A stretch of 64,000 nt of DNA, taken from Opitutus sp. GTDB taxonomy: Bacteria > Verrucomicrobiota > Verrucomicrobiia > Opitutales > Opitutaceae. Location: the NCBI GenBank assembly GCA_024998815.1, contig JACEUQ010000002.1, positions 442,501 to 506,500 on the forward strand, written 5' to 3'. The notes under the pieces were generated by a model. That model did not search any database. It saw only the letters and a list, made by a program, of their open reading frames with translations, and was not told the DNA's origin. Shown here piece after piece: positions 23,878 to 35,327 of the stretch; the first letter of the stretch is position 1, and every line of letters starts with the position of its first letter. The translations under genes were made by a program, and so were the position numbers.

Positions 23878-23964
23878 GGTCGTTTTGATTATCCAGGTGA
23901 TGTTTTAATTGTCACAGGTGACGTTTGTATTTTCCCCGGTGACGCTTTGAATTATCCGTCAACA
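23878..23964 (+). repeat. right end of the Tn7-like element: array R2 of four sites
   Basis: Four contiguous units follow one another: GGTCGTTTTGATTATCCA, GGTGATGTTTTAATTGTCAC (23896), GGTGACGTTTGTATTTTCCC (23917) and GGTGACGCTTTGAATTATCC (23938), then GTCAACA. The last three units are spaced exactly 21 bp apart. Read from outside, the end begins TGTTGACGGATAATTC. Four packed transposase sites ending in TGT/ACA is the layout of Tn7R. Ends of the IS21 or Tn5053 type also have such repeats, so the link to tnsA is by position. Confidence 0.7.
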
Positions 23965-23978
23965 CTAACTGGTGAGAC

Positions 23979-25487
23979 TTAGGCTTCGAGCTGGGGGCGG
24001 TTAGCCTCGGGCCAGTCGATGTGGAAGAACTTCCCGCGGGGCTTGTCGGTGCGCTCGTAGGTGTGCGCGCCGAAGTAGTCGCGCTGGGCCTGGAGCAAGT
24101 TGGCCGGCAGGCGGGCCGAACGGTAGGCGTCGTAGTAGCTCAGTGCCGAGGCGAAGGTCGGCACGCTGATGCCGTTTTCCACCGCGAGGCTGATCACCTT
24201 GCGCCAGTTGTCCTGGGCCTTCTGGATCGTCTTGTTGAAGTAGGCGTCGAGGAGCAAGTTCGCCAGCTTCGGGTTGCGGGCGTAGGCCTCGGTGATCTTT
24301 TGCAGGAAGGCGGCGCGGATGATGCAACCACCGCGGAAGATCTGGGCGATCTGGCCGAAGTTGAGCTTCCAGTTGTACTCGGTCTGGGCGGCGCGCATGA
24401 GCTGGAAGCCCTGGGCGTAGGAACAGATCTTCGAGCAATAGAGGGCGTCGTGGATCGCGGCGATCAAGGCCTTCTTCTTGGCGGGGGCGACCTTCTTGAT
24501 CTTCGGGCCCTTGAGGACCTTGGAGGCGGCGACGCGCTCTTCCTTCACGGCGGAAATGCAGCGCGCGAAAACGGACTCGGCGACGGTCGGAGCCGGCACG
24601 CCCATGTCGAGAGCGTTAACCGAGGTCCATTTGCCGGTGCCCTTTTGGCCGGCGGTGTCGAGGACGATGTCGACAAAAGGCTTCTTGGTGACCGGATCCT
24701 TCTGCTTGAGGATGTCGGCGGTGATTTCGACGAGGAAGCTGTCGAGAGCGCCCTTGTTCCAATCGGTGAAGATCGCACCCATCTCGGCGGGCTTGAGGCC
24801 GAGCAAACCCTCCATGAGGGCGTAGGCTTCGCAGATCATCTGCATATCACCGTACTCGATACCGTTGTGGACCATCTTGACGTAGTGGCCCGCGCCGTTT
24901 TCGCCGATGTAGACGGTGCAAGGCACGCCGCCCTTGACGGGCTTGCCGGGCTTGGCGCCCATGAGGGGCTTGCCGGTCTTCTTGTCGACCTTGGCGGCGA
25001 TGGCCTTCCAGATCGGCTCAAGCTCCTTGAAGGCGGCCTTGTCGCCACCGGGCATGAGGGAGGGGCCGAAACGCGCACCCTCTTCGCCGCCGGACACGCC
25101 GGAACCGATGAAGCGCAGCCCCTTTTCTTTAAGAGCCTTCTCGCGACGGATGGTGTCGGTCCAGAGGGCGTTGCCGCCATCGATGATGATGTCATTGGGG
25201 GCGAGCAGCGGGATGAGGCCGTCGATCACTGCGTCGGTGGCCTTGCCGGCCTGAACGAGGATGACGATCTTACGGGGCAACCCGATGGATTGCACAAACT
25301 CCTCCAGTGTCTTGGAACCGATCAGACCACCGGGGGTGTTGGGGTTTTCGGCGACAAACTTGTCCGTCTTCTCGACCGTACGGTTATAAACCGAGATCTG
25401 GAAGCCGTGGTCGGCGATGTTCAGGGCGAGGTTTTGACCCATGACGGCGAGGCCGATGAGTCCGATGTCGGAGTGCGATTTGGGCAT
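23979..25487 (-). CDS. gnd: 6-phosphogluconate dehydrogenase, decarboxylating
   Basis: A cytoplasmic enzyme of 502 residues in the pentose phosphate pathway that turns 6-phosphogluconate into ribulose 5-phosphate with NADP reduction. The Rossmann start [20 protein letters not shown], the [20 protein letters not shown] segment (substrate binding), [19 protein letters not shown] (catalytic Lys and following) and the C-terminal [13 protein letters not shown] are all typical. There is a Lys/Gly-rich insertion around residue 190 ([19 protein letters not shown]). I start at the ATG at 25487. The 3' end lies 14 bp from a Tn7-like transposon end, so the gene may be that element's attachment site; its coding sequence is intact. 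Confidence 0.96.
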   Translation of the reverse strand: MPKSHSDIGLIGLAVMGQNLALNIADHGFQISVYNRTVEKTDKFVAENPNTPGGLIGSKTLEEFVQSIGLPRKIVILVQAGKATDAVIDGLIPLLAPNDIIIDGGNALWTDTIRREKALKEKGLRFIGSGVSGGEEGARFGPSLMPGGDKAAFKELEPIWKAIAAKVDKKTGKPLMGAKPGKPVKGGVPCTVYIGENGAGHYVKMVHNGIEYGDMQMICEAYALMEGLLGLKPAEMGAIFTDWNKGALDSFLVEITADILKQKDPVTKKPFVDIVLDTAGQKGTGKWTSVNALDMGVPAPTVAESVFARCISAVKEERVAASKVLKGPKIKKVAPAKKKALIAAIHDALYCSKICSYAQGFQLMRAAQTEYNWKLNFGQIAQIFRGGCIIRAAFLQKITEAYARNPKLANLLLDAYFNKTIQKAQDNWRKVISLAVENGISVPTFASALSYYDAYRSARLPANLLQAQRDYFGAHTYERTDKPRGKFFHIDWPEANRPQLEA

Positions 25488-25629
25488 AGTGAAAGTGCGG
25501 TACCGTGGACACTTAGCAGCCAAAGACCAATCACAATTCCAAGAAGTTGAATTCATTCTCACAATCACTGCCGCTCATGAATCAAACGTGCGCTGCGCGG
25601 GCGAATACGCCGCGCCCGCCCGCCGGTCC

Positions 25630-25941
25630 TCAGCGCCCGATGACCTGATCATACTTCTTAGCCTTCGGGCTGGTTTCCACGCCGGAGGGGAAGAAGGGGG
25701 CTATTTTATCGACCACCGGGGTGAGGAACTTGGGCTCGTTGCGCGAGTAAACCCAATTAAAGCCGACCACCGTCATCACCACGAAAACAAGGATGCAGAG
25801 GATGATTTTGTTCATCTGCGCGACCGCGCGGAGCACCATAAAGCCGACGATAAAAATCAGCACACCCAGGCCGATGTTAAGCCAAACCTGGCGGGGGACT
25901 TCGTTGAGTTTTTCGAGCGTGGTGGCGGCGAACAGGATCAT
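25630..25941 (-). CDS. small membrane protein of unknown function
   Basis: A 103-residue protein with two membrane helices, LNIGLGVLIFIVGFMVLRAV (about 21-40) and ILCILVFVVMTVVGFNWVYS (about 47-66), and a soluble C-terminal tail (EPKFLTPVVDKIAPFFPSGV). It lies upstream of gnd with a 142-bp gap and is probably independent. No family is recognised. Confidence 0.65.
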   Translation of the reverse strand: MILFAATTLEKLNEVPRQVWLNIGLGVLIFIVGFMVLRAVAQMNKIILCILVFVVMTVVGFNWVYSRNEPKFLTPVVDKIAPFFPSGVETSPKAKKYDQVIGR

Positions 25942-26069
25942 GGCCTAGGAGGCTAAGCTACGGCGCGGCAGAGACCAGTCGAAAGGCGCAAACGTTATTT
26001 CCCTCATGACCGTGCCGACAATTGTGACCCGCCCACCTCCGGCGTTGCCAGCGTCACCCGGGCTTACGC

Positions 26070-27182
26070 ATGCTCACCGGCACTATGGAAGAAAAGCCGT
26101 TGGCGGCCCTGCGTCCGCAGCAAAAAAAACCCAGCTTCCCGATCAGCGCCGGGCTGCACGCCTACCTGCGCCGCTACCGGCGCGAGCGCGAGTTGCCCGT
26201 CACCTACGATCGCCTGCGCCGCTTCGTCGACTCTGTCCCGCTCACCGACGCCAAGGGCAAGGCCTCGTTGTGGGAGAGCGTCTTTTACGACCGCTTCGAG
26301 ATGGAGTCGCTCCACGAGGACCTCAAGCGCATGTACGCCCTGATCCGCGTCGCCGGCGACCTGTCGGTGATGAAACACCTCTACGTCGATCGCATCGACT
26401 TCTGCTCCTACGGCAACTCGATGCCGTTTCGTATCCGGGTGGTGAATTCCTTTAACGACAACCCCGACTATTTCTACATCAAGCGTGGCGACGCCTCGCG
26501 CATCTACGGGCTGGAACTCGAGCACCTGCTCTCGCCCAACCGCCTCAATTACCTCAACTACGGCGACACCCTCGTTGAGGAGCACATCGCGGGCATTCCC
26601 GGCAACGACTTCATCGACCGCTGGCTGGGCAGCCCTGAAATTAGCCCCATCCGATTGGCCAAGGAGCTGGTGAAGTTTAACGAGCGCTCCTTCGTGCGCC
26701 TACTCGGTGACATGCGCAGTTACAACTTCGTGGTGGTGCTCACGCCCGATTTCGAAGGGGCGCAGCTGCGGATCCGGGCGATGGACTTCGACCAGCAAAG
26801 TTACGAGGGCCGCATGAACCTGTACCGCCCGCAGTTTTTCAAAGGCAACCAGCCGCTGGCGCTGTTTTGTGTGAAGCACCTGCGGATCGAAACCGCCCAA
26901 CAGTATCAGCGCGAGGAGCAGGTGATTATCCTGCAACGCGCGGCGATCATCGAAGACCGCTTGGAGCGATTGCTCGCGGCGATGTCGGCAGATCCGATCG
27001 CCCCGATCGAAAACATCCACCAATTGCGCGCCGAGCTCGCCGAGCACTACGGCCGCGAGGAGTACCTGAGCTGCGAGTCGATGGGCGAGCTCATCCGCGA
27101 AAACCTCGAATCGATCCGCCTTAACGTCGAGGCGCTGCTGCCCGGTCGCCCGCAGCGTCTCGACGGCGACGCCGAGAAGTGA
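26070..27182 (+). CDS. conserved-type protein of unknown function
   Basis: A 370-residue soluble protein with well-formed codon use. It has long helical stretches (LHAYLRRYRRERELPVTYDR, MESLHEDLKRMYALIRVAGD). A middle part looks kinase-like in places: SPEISPIRLAKELVKFNERS, then SYNFVVVLTPDF and RIRAMDFDQQSYEG, where a DFDQ motif follows a beta strand. I cannot assign it to a fold or function. ATGs at 26070 and 26085 are equally plausible starts. It stands between the small membrane gene (divergent) and aroB, followed by a family A repeat. Confidence 0.7.
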   Translation: MLTGTMEEKPLAALRPQQKKPSFPISAGLHAYLRRYRRERELPVTYDRLRRFVDSVPLTDAKGKASLWESVFYDRFEMESLHEDLKRMYALIRVAGDLSVMKHLYVDRIDFCSYGNSMPFRIRVVNSFNDNPDYFYIKRGDASRIYGLELEHLLSPNRLNYLNYGDTLVEEHIAGIPGNDFIDRWLGSPEISPIRLAKELVKFNERSFVRLLGDMRSYNFVVVLTPDFEGAQLRIRAMDFDQQSYEGRMNLYRPQFFKGNQPLALFCVKHLRIETAQQYQREEQVIILQRAAIIEDRLERLLAAMSADPIAPIENIHQLRAELAEHYGREEYLSCESMGELIRENLESIRLNVEALLPGRPQRLDGDAEK

Positions 27183-27202
27183 GGGCTCGGGATGGGCAAA
27201 AA

Positions 27203-27275
27203 AAGTAGCGCAGACTTCCTGTCTGCTCCGCTTAAGCCGAACCGCTCGGAGGCAGACTGGAAGTCTGCGCTACTT
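27203..27275. repeat. dispersed palindromic repeat, family A, copy 3
   Basis: AAGTAGCGCAGACTTCCTGT and its complement GACTGGAAGTCTGCGCTACTT close a stem with a 27-nt loop. It lies 20 bp behind the 370-residue gene. Confidence 0.93.
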
Positions 27276-27344
27276 TCCCTGCGGCAAGTGCGGGGCTGCG
27301 CGGAAGGTTGACCCTCGGCACGTGCTCCCGTTTAACCCACCGCC

Positions 27345-28430
27345 ATGGTTGAGAGCCTCACAGTTAACCTCGGCGATCGCAGTTACCCGATTCACTTCAG
27401 CAAGGACGTGGCCGCCGCCGTGCGCACCCAAATCGACGCGCTGGCCGCCGCCGGTCGCAAGGTGGTCGTTGTCACCGACCGCAACCTCGCGCGCAGCCAG
27501 GCCGATGCGCTGCAAGCCATGTTCGGCAGCCAACCCACCCTCGTACTCGAACCGGGCGAGGAAACCAAATCGCTCCCCCAGCTCGGGCGTGTGCTCGATT
27601 TTCTTGCCGAACACCGGGTCGACCGCGGCGGTGCGCTCTTTGCAGCCGGCGGCGGCGTCATCGGCGACTTGGCCGGCTTTGCAGCCGCGTCCTACCTGCG
27701 CGGCATCGCCTTTTATCAAGTGCCCACGACCCTGCTTTCCATGGTCGATAGCTCGGTGGGCGGCAAAACCGGCATCAATCTCAAGGCTGGTAAAAATCTC
27801 GTCGGCGCTTTCCATCAACCGCGCGGGGTGTTCATCGGCACCGGCCTACTCGGCACGCTGCCGCCGCGCGAGTTCGCCGCCGGCATGGCCGAGGTCATCA
27901 AAACCGGTCTGTTGGGCGACGCCTCGCTCTTCGCCCAACTCGAAGCCCGCCCGCTCACGGTCACGAGCGCCGAGCTCGGCGAGGTGGTCCGCCGCTGCTG
28001 CGCGCTGAAGGCCGGTGTCGTCGAGGCCGACGAACATGAAACCGCCAAGGATGGCGGCCGTGCACTCCTCAATCTCGGCCACACCTTCGGCCACGCCATC
28101 GAGCAGGTCACCGGTTATGGCAACTACCTCCACGGCGAGGCGGTCGCGATCGGCCTGGCGGGAGCGGCGCGGTTGTCGCAAAAACTTGGCTACATCGGTG
28201 CCGCCGAAGTGGCGCGCATCGAGGCCGTGCTCGTCGCCCACGCCCTGCCGGTGCGACTACGAGCGCCGCTGCCGCTCGCCCCGCTACTGGCCGCCATGGC
28301 CCGCGACAAAAAAGTCCGCGCCGGCGCCCTGCGTTTCGTCGTCCTCAAATCCCTCGGTCTGGCCGCCACCCAGGGCGACATCGACCCGGCCTTAGCCGAG
28401 GCCAGCTTCCGCGAAGTCGGCGCGGTCTGA
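27345..28430 (+). CDS. aroB: 3-dehydroquinate synthase
   Basis: A 361-residue enzyme of the shikimate pathway that closes DAHP to 3-dehydroquinate using NAD and a divalent metal. Typical segments are EPGEETKSL, AAGGGVIGDLAGFAAASYLR, PTTLLSMVDSSVGGKTGINL, AGMAEVIKTGLLGD and LNLGHTFGHAIEQVTGYGNY (metal-binding His residues), then HGEAVAIG. The length is standard. It leads a rightward run with lpxA, pdxA and an Fe-S carrier, although the 68-bp gap to lpxA allows a separate promoter. Confidence 0.97.
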   Translation: MVESLTVNLGDRSYPIHFSKDVAAAVRTQIDALAAAGRKVVVVTDRNLARSQADALQAMFGSQPTLVLEPGEETKSLPQLGRVLDFLAEHRVDRGGALFAAGGGVIGDLAGFAAASYLRGIAFYQVPTTLLSMVDSSVGGKTGINLKAGKNLVGAFHQPRGVFIGTGLLGTLPPREFAAGMAEVIKTGLLGDASLFAQLEARPLTVTSAELGEVVRRCCALKAGVVEADEHETAKDGGRALLNLGHTFGHAIEQVTGYGNYLHGEAVAIGLAGAARLSQKLGYIGAAEVARIEAVLVAHALPVRLRAPLPLAPLLAAMARDKKVRAGALRFVVLKSLGLAATQGDIDPALAEASFREVGAV

Positions 28431-28498
28431 CACCCGCGTTGCCGCGCTTATCGACGCATCTCCCGCGCCCCTAACATCGCCAGTATAACCAAAGCCCA

Positions 28499-29257
28499 AT
28501 GCCCACGCTCATCCATCCCACTGCCCTCGTTGAAGACGGCGCACAACTCGGCGCCGACTGCGAGATCATGGCCCGCGCCATCGTCACCCGCCATGCCGTG
28601 CTCGGCGACCGCGTGGTCGTGCACCCGGGCGCGGTGGTCGGCGGCGACCCGCAGTACCTGAAGTTTGACCGCGCCACGCCCAGTTTTGTGCGCGTCGGTG
28701 CGGGCACGGTGATCCGCGAAAACGTTACCCTCAACCGCGCTATTCATGCCGGTAAAGCCACCGTGATCGGCGAGCGCTGCTTCCTCATGGCCAACAGCCA
28801 TGTTGGCCACGACTGCGCACTGGGCGACGACGTGGTGCTGGCCAACAACGTTATGCTCGCCGGGCATGTCGACGTGGGCAGTTTCACCTTCATCGGCGGC
28901 GGCGCCGGCATCCACCAGTTTTGCCGCATCGGCGAGAGTGCGATGATCAGCGGACTGTCGCGCATCTCGCGCGACCTGGCGCCGTTCACCATCAATGCCG
29001 AGCGCGACGAGGTGTCGGGGCTCAACCTGGTCGGCCTGAAACGCCGCGGCTTTTCCCGCGCCGCGATCCGTGAGCTGAAGCTGGCGTTCCGCGCGGTGTA
29101 TTTCGGGCTGGGCAACATCCGCACGCTGGCCGCCACAGCACTGGCCAACGGTGACTATGAGACCGCGGAGGCACGCAGCTTTTTGGAGTTTTTCGCGGGC
29201 GGTAAACGCGGCTTCGCCCGCGCCGATCGCGGACTGAGCGCTGGCAACGATGAGTAA
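28499..29257 (+). CDS. lpxA: acyl-ACP--UDP-N-acetylglucosamine O-acyltransferase
   Basis: A 252-residue left-handed beta-helix enzyme that starts lipid A synthesis, so the organism has, or can make, lipopolysaccharide. The hexapeptide repeats run from IHPTALVEDGAQLGADCEIM to GGGAGIHQFCRIGESAMISG. The catalytic His is in MANSHVGHDCALGDDVVLAN, and GDPQYLKFDR is the usual Q-x-LKF substrate segment. A short helical C-terminal domain follows. It overlaps the start of pdxA by 8 nt, so the two are translated together. Confidence 0.95.
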   Translation: MPTLIHPTALVEDGAQLGADCEIMARAIVTRHAVLGDRVVVHPGAVVGGDPQYLKFDRATPSFVRVGAGTVIRENVTLNRAIHAGKATVIGERCFLMANSHVGHDCALGDDVVLANNVMLAGHVDVGSFTFIGGGAGIHQFCRIGESAMISGLSRISRDLAPFTINAERDEVSGLNLVGLKRRGFSRAAIRELKLAFRAVYFGLGNIRTLAATALANGDYETAEARSFLEFFAGGKRGFARADRGLSAGNDE

Positions 29258-30221
29258 GCTCGCGCTCATCTGCGGCGACCCGGCGGGGGTCGGCCCGGAG
29301 ATCATCGCCGCGTGGCTGGCGGCGCGCTCGGATCAAAACCATGGGCGGGACGCCCATGCCACTCAAACGGCCTCCCTTGCCGCGCAGGCGGACACGGTCG
29401 CCGTGATCGGCCCGGCCCGCTGGCTGGCGGGCTTGCCGGCCGACGTGGAAAAAATCGCGGTGGGGCCGGCCGACTACGCGGCCACCCTCGGCGCGCCCGA
29501 CGACGCGGGCGCTCGCGTGGCGCTCGCGGCGATGGAACTGGCGGCGGCGGGGTGCCGCGACCGGCGGTTTTCCGGCGTGGTCACCGGTCCGGTCAGCAAG
29601 GCGCGCCTGGCGGCGGTGGGGTATCCCTTTCCTGGACAGACCGAGTTTTTCGCCGCGCGCTGGGGCGGGGATCCGGTCATGGCGTTTTGCGGCGGACGTT
29701 TGCGCGTGGTCTTGCTCAGCTGGCACCTGCCGCTGCGTGATGTGCCCACGCAACTGACGCCGGCAACGTTTGAGCGCACGGTGCGCGCGGCCGACGCGCT
29801 GGCGCGGGCCGAGGGCGTGGTCCAGCCGCGCATCGCGGTGTGCGGACTCAACCCCCACGCCGGTGAAGACGGCCTGCTCGGGTCGGAGGAGCTCACCACG
29901 ATCGACCCGATTCTGGACACGTTGCGCGGCGAGTTTCCCGGACTCTCGCGGACGTTACCCGGCGACACGGTGTTCGCGCGGCAGTTAAAAGGAGAGTTCG
30001 ACGTGGTGGTGGCACTTTACCACGACCAAGGCTTAGCCCCGCTCAAGACGGTGGATTTCGACGAGGCGGTGAACGTGACGCTCGGCCTGCCCTTTGTGCG
30101 CACCAGTCCGGACCACGGTACCGCGTACGGCATCGCCGGCAAAGGCGTGGCAAGCGGCACCAGTTTTGCCAACGCGGTGACGGTTGCGCGGCGCTTGATT
30201 ACGCGGCGACTTGGGCGATAG
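29250..30221 (+). CDS. pdxA: 4-hydroxythreonine-4-phosphate dehydrogenase
   Basis: A 323-residue enzyme of pyridoxal phosphate synthesis. Family signatures: LICGDPAGVGPEIIAAW at the start, VVTGPVSKARLAAVGYPFPG, LLSWHLPLRDVP (metal His), CGLNPHAGEDGLLGSEE and VALYHDQGLAPLKTVDFDEA, then NVTLGLPFVRTSPDHGTAYG. Residues 28-37 (QNHGRDAHAT) are encoded by a dispersed palindromic repeat inserted in frame in a surface region, which lengthens the loop after the first helix. It overlaps lpxA and precedes the Fe-S carrier gene by only 7 bp. Confidence 0.95.
   Translation: MSKLALICGDPAGVGPEIIAAWLAARSDQNHGRDAHATQTASLAAQADTVAVIGPARWLAGLPADVEKIAVGPADYAATLGAPDDAGARVALAAMELAAAGCRDRRFSGVVTGPVSKARLAAVGYPFPGQTEFFAARWGGDPVMAFCGGRLRVVLLSWHLPLRDVPTQLTPATFERTVRAADALARAEGVVQPRIAVCGLNPHAGEDGLLGSEELTTIDPILDTLRGEFPGLSRTLPGDTVFARQLKGEFDVVVALYHDQGLAPLKTVDFDEAVNVTLGLPFVRTSPDHGTAYGIAGKGVASGTSFANAVTVARRLITRRLGR
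29335..29362. repeat. in-gene copy of the HGRDAHAT repeat within pdxA
   Basis: CCATGGGCGGGACGCCCATGCCAC forms the palindrome ATGGGCG...CGCCCAT. Related copies lie in an intergenic region at 59608-59740. Here it is translated as QNHGRDAHAT within pdxA without breaking the frame. Confidence 0.85.
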
Positions 30222-30228
30222 TCGCGCC

Positions 30229-30657
30229 ATGTCCGACTCCACCGCCACGCCACTCACCCCTGCCGCCGCCACCGCTGACGCCGTTTCCGCGCCTGCGAGC
30301 GCGCTGCCGGAAGGCGTGCGAGCGGGGAACGAAAACCTGGTGCGCCTGACCGAGGCGGCCGGCGTGAAAACACGGGCGCTGATCGCTCGAGAACAGCAGG
30401 GCGATTTCCTACGCGTGGCGATCAGCGGCGGCGGTTGCAACGGGCTGAGCTACAAACTGCGCTTCGTCAAAGAGCCCAAAAAGGGCGACATCCTGGTGCG
30501 CAGCGCGGACGTGGCGGTGCTGGTGGATGCCAAAACCGCGCTCTACCTCAAGGGCACGGAGCTGGATTTTTCGACCAAGCTGATCGCGGGAGGGTTTAAG
30601 TTTTCCAACCCCAACGCCAAGGCCAGCTGCTCGTGCGGCGAGAGCTTTAGCGTGTGA
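30229..30657 (+). CDS. A-type Fe-S cluster carrier (IscA/ErpA family)
   Basis: A 142-residue protein with an Ala/Pro-rich N-terminal extension of about 35 residues, followed by the HesB fold. The three cluster cysteines are in ISGGGCNGLSYKLRF and in KASCSCGESFSV at the C-terminus. The family transfers Fe-S clusters to target enzymes. I start at the ATG at 30229, 7 bp behind pdxA, so it is in the same operon. Which A-type member it is (erpA, iscA or other) cannot be told. Confidence 0.9.
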   Translation: MSDSTATPLTPAAATADAVSAPASALPEGVRAGNENLVRLTEAAGVKTRALIAREQQGDFLRVAISGGGCNGLSYKLRFVKEPKKGDILVRSADVAVLVDAKTALYLKGTELDFSTKLIAGGFKFSNPNAKASCSCGESFSV

Positions 30658-30710
30658 GGACAGTGCGCAGAGCGGGGGCGGCCGCCGCCACGCGGCTCCC
30701 ACAGCCGACA

Positions 30711-30824
30711 TCGTTCTCGTTACTCTTTATCTTAATCTTTCGTCAGGAACTCCGAATCAGGCCACTTACGAGCTGCGCCGGATTCGGAAGGAGAACGATC
30801 AAGATAAAGAGGAACGAGAAAGAG
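30711..30824. repeat. dispersed long inverted repeat, family B (TCGTTCTCGTTA...), copy 1
   Basis: TCGTTCTCGTTACTCTTTAT with CTTAATCTTTCGTCAGG on one side is matched in inverse by GGAGAACGATCAAGATAAAG and AGGAACGAGAAAGA on the other, around a variable loop. Copies occur at 35117, 48381 and 49347, with a partial one near 56600. It lies between two convergent genes and may end both transcripts. Confidence 0.85.
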
Positions 30825-30844
30825 CGGAATCGCCCCGCTCCGCC

Positions 30845-33541
<2,697 letters not shown>

Positions 33542-33679
33542 GCTTGGGACCGTAGCGGCCGAACGGGCCAATGAAAGACCAAATCCGAAACCTCCCCGCT
33601 TGCACCCGCACCCGCGATCGCCTTGCCTGCCTGTGTTTTTTAATTTCACCCCGCATCCCACAGACTCTCGTCTTTTTGC

Positions 33680-35107
33680 ATGAATCCCCGCCTCCTGCTT
33701 TGTCTGGTCCTTTTGCCCGCCGTATCCCTGCGCGCCGAGGCTTGTTCGTCCTCCGCGTGTGCCTCGCCTGCAGCGGAAGCCCCGCAGGCCATAGCTGAAC
33801 CGGCCAGCGTGGCTGGCTACACCTACGTCAAAACCCTCGGCGGCATCTCGGAGTACACCCTCGACGCCAACGGTCTTCGCGTCCTCGTTCTGCCCGACCA
33901 CTCCGCCCCCGTGGTGACCTTCATGGTCACCTACCACGTGGGCTCGCGCAACGAAGTGAGCGGCACCACCGGGGCCACTCACCTGCTGGAACACCTCATG
34001 TTCAAGGGCACGGAAAACTTCAACCGCGCCAAGGGTAACAGCATCGACCAGTTGCTCGAACGCGTCGGCGCGACCTACAACGCCACCACCTGGCTGGACC
34101 GCACCAACTACTTCGCCAACCTCGGCAAGGCCCACCTCGACGCCTACGTCGCCATCGAGTCCGACCGCATGCGCAACCTCTGGCTGCGCGAGTCCGACCG
34201 CCAGCCCGAGATGACCGTCGTGCGCAACGAATTCGAGATCGGCGAAAACAGCCCCATCCAGGCCCTCGACAAGGAGATCAACGCCGTCGCCTACATCGCC
34301 CACCCCTACCATCACCCCACGATCGGCTGGCGCAGCGACATCGAAAAGGTCTCCATCGAAAAACTACGTGAGTTCTACAACACCTTTTACTGGCCCAACA
34401 ACGCCACCGCCACGCTCATCGGCGACATCGACGCAAACGATGCCCTCGCCTTGGTTAAAAAGCACTACGGCGCCATCCCGCGCGCGCCCCACACCATCCC
34501 GCAGGTGGTCACCGAGGAGCCCGCCCAAACCGGCCCGCGCCGCGTCACCCTCAAGCGCGCTGGTCGTCTCGGCGTAGTCGGCATCGCCTTCAAAACCCCC
34601 GCTGCCAACCACCCCGACATGCCCGCCCTCCAGGTGCTCGGCTCCATCCTCACCAACGGCAAAAACAGCCGCCTTTACCGCGGTCTCACCGACAAAAATC
34701 TCACCACCAACGTGAATGCCGACATCGGCTTTTTCCGTGATCCTGCGCTGACCACCCTTTACGCAAGCCTAGCCCCCGACGTGAAGCCCGAGGACGCCGA
34801 GACCGCGCTGCTCGATGAGGTTTACACAGTGAAAATGGACGGCGTTACCGACGCCGAGGTCGCCGCTGCAATCAGCCAACTGATGGCCGCCTCGGCCTAC
34901 GCCCGCGACGGCGCCTTCGCCATTGCGAGCAACCTCAACGAGTACATTTCCAGCGGTGAATGGACGCTCTATGTCACCCTCGACGAAGCCATCCGCAAGG
35001 TGACCGCCGCCGACGTGAAACGCGTGGCCAACCAGTACCTCGACGAAGACCAAAGCACCACCGGCTGGTTTATCCCGCTGTCCACCCCGGAGATCATCAC
35101 CCCGTAA
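33680..35107 (+). CDS. M16 family zinc peptidase (catalytic subunit)
   Basis: A 475-residue exported protease. It has a signal peptide (MNPRLLLCLVLLPAVSLRAE) and the inverted zinc motif HLLEHLMFKGT (HxxEH, about residue 110) with the downstream Glu in VVRNEFEIGENSP. The two M16 halves follow. It probably works in the periplasm or at the outer membrane as a dimer with the next gene, which lacks the zinc motif. Such active/inactive pairs are common. The two genes are separated by 220 bp containing a family B repeat. Confidence 0.93.
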   Translation: MNPRLLLCLVLLPAVSLRAEACSSSACASPAAEAPQAIAEPASVAGYTYVKTLGGISEYTLDANGLRVLVLPDHSAPVVTFMVTYHVGSRNEVSGTTGATHLLEHLMFKGTENFNRAKGNSIDQLLERVGATYNATTWLDRTNYFANLGKAHLDAYVAIESDRMRNLWLRESDRQPEMTVVRNEFEIGENSPIQALDKEINAVAYIAHPYHHPTIGWRSDIEKVSIEKLREFYNTFYWPNNATATLIGDIDANDALALVKKHYGAIPRAPHTIPQVVTEEPAQTGPRRVTLKRAGRLGVVGIAFKTPAANHPDMPALQVLGSILTNGKNSRLYRGLTDKNLTTNVNADIGFFRDPALTTLYASLAPDVKPEDAETALLDEVYTVKMDGVTDAEVAAAISQLMAASAYARDGAFAIASNLNEYISSGEWTLYVTLDEAIRKVTAADVKRVANQYLDEDQSTTGWFIPLSTPEIITP

Positions 35108-35116
35108 CCGCCCGCA

Positions 35117-35259
35117 ATCGTTCTCGTTATCCTCACTCGCCGCCTCGTTCTCTTTATTCTTTCTCTTAATCTTTCGTCAGGGTCAGGCGTACTGCACCAG
35201 CAGCAGCCGGAATCGAAGCCGGAAGGAGAACGATTAAGATAAAGAGGAACGAGAAAGAT
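35117..35259. repeat. dispersed long inverted repeat, family B, copy 2
   Basis: ATCGTTCTCGTTATCC begins the left arm; TTCTCTTAATCTTTCGTCAG follows after an internal duplication of TCTCTTTAT. The right arm is GGAAGGAGAACGATTAAGAT and AAAGAGGAACGAGAAAGATC. It fills the gap between the two M16 genes and may reduce expression of the second. Confidence 0.88.
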
Positions 35260-35327
35260 CCCCAAAGCCCGCCACCGAGCCGACGCCCCTCCGCCCACCC
35301 GCCCCCGCCACCCCTGATTTTCACACC

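Larger units (their letters stand above)
16247..23964. mobile_element. Tn7-like transposon remnant carrying a Hachiman-like system
   Basis: The remnant runs from the IS junction, where tnsB is cut, to a right end at 23964. The end is an array of four sites of about 21 bp and terminates in ACA, as Tn7-like ends do (5'-TGT...ACA-3'). The end lies 14 bp past the stop codon of gnd, with the tnsA side facing the gene, the same geometry as Tn7 beside glmS. Cargo between the end and tnsA: an Xre regulator, a 129-residue unknown, hamA, hamB and a winged-helix protein. No left end was found. The remnant cannot move by itself because tnsB and later genes are gone. Confidence 0.65.

Noticed and set aside
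22912-23964. Reading the end arrays as an IS21-family element
   Set aside because: IS21-type ends also carry such repeats, but no istA or istB is present and tnsA lies in the block; kept as an alternative, not the main call.
24021-25550. 509-codon open frame opposite gnd
   Set aside because: Antisense shadow; gnd is unmistakable on the minus strand.
33542-34315. N-terminal extension of the glucosidase frame
   Set aside because: It runs antisense through the M16 peptidase gene and has shadow-type composition; the protein starts at 33541.
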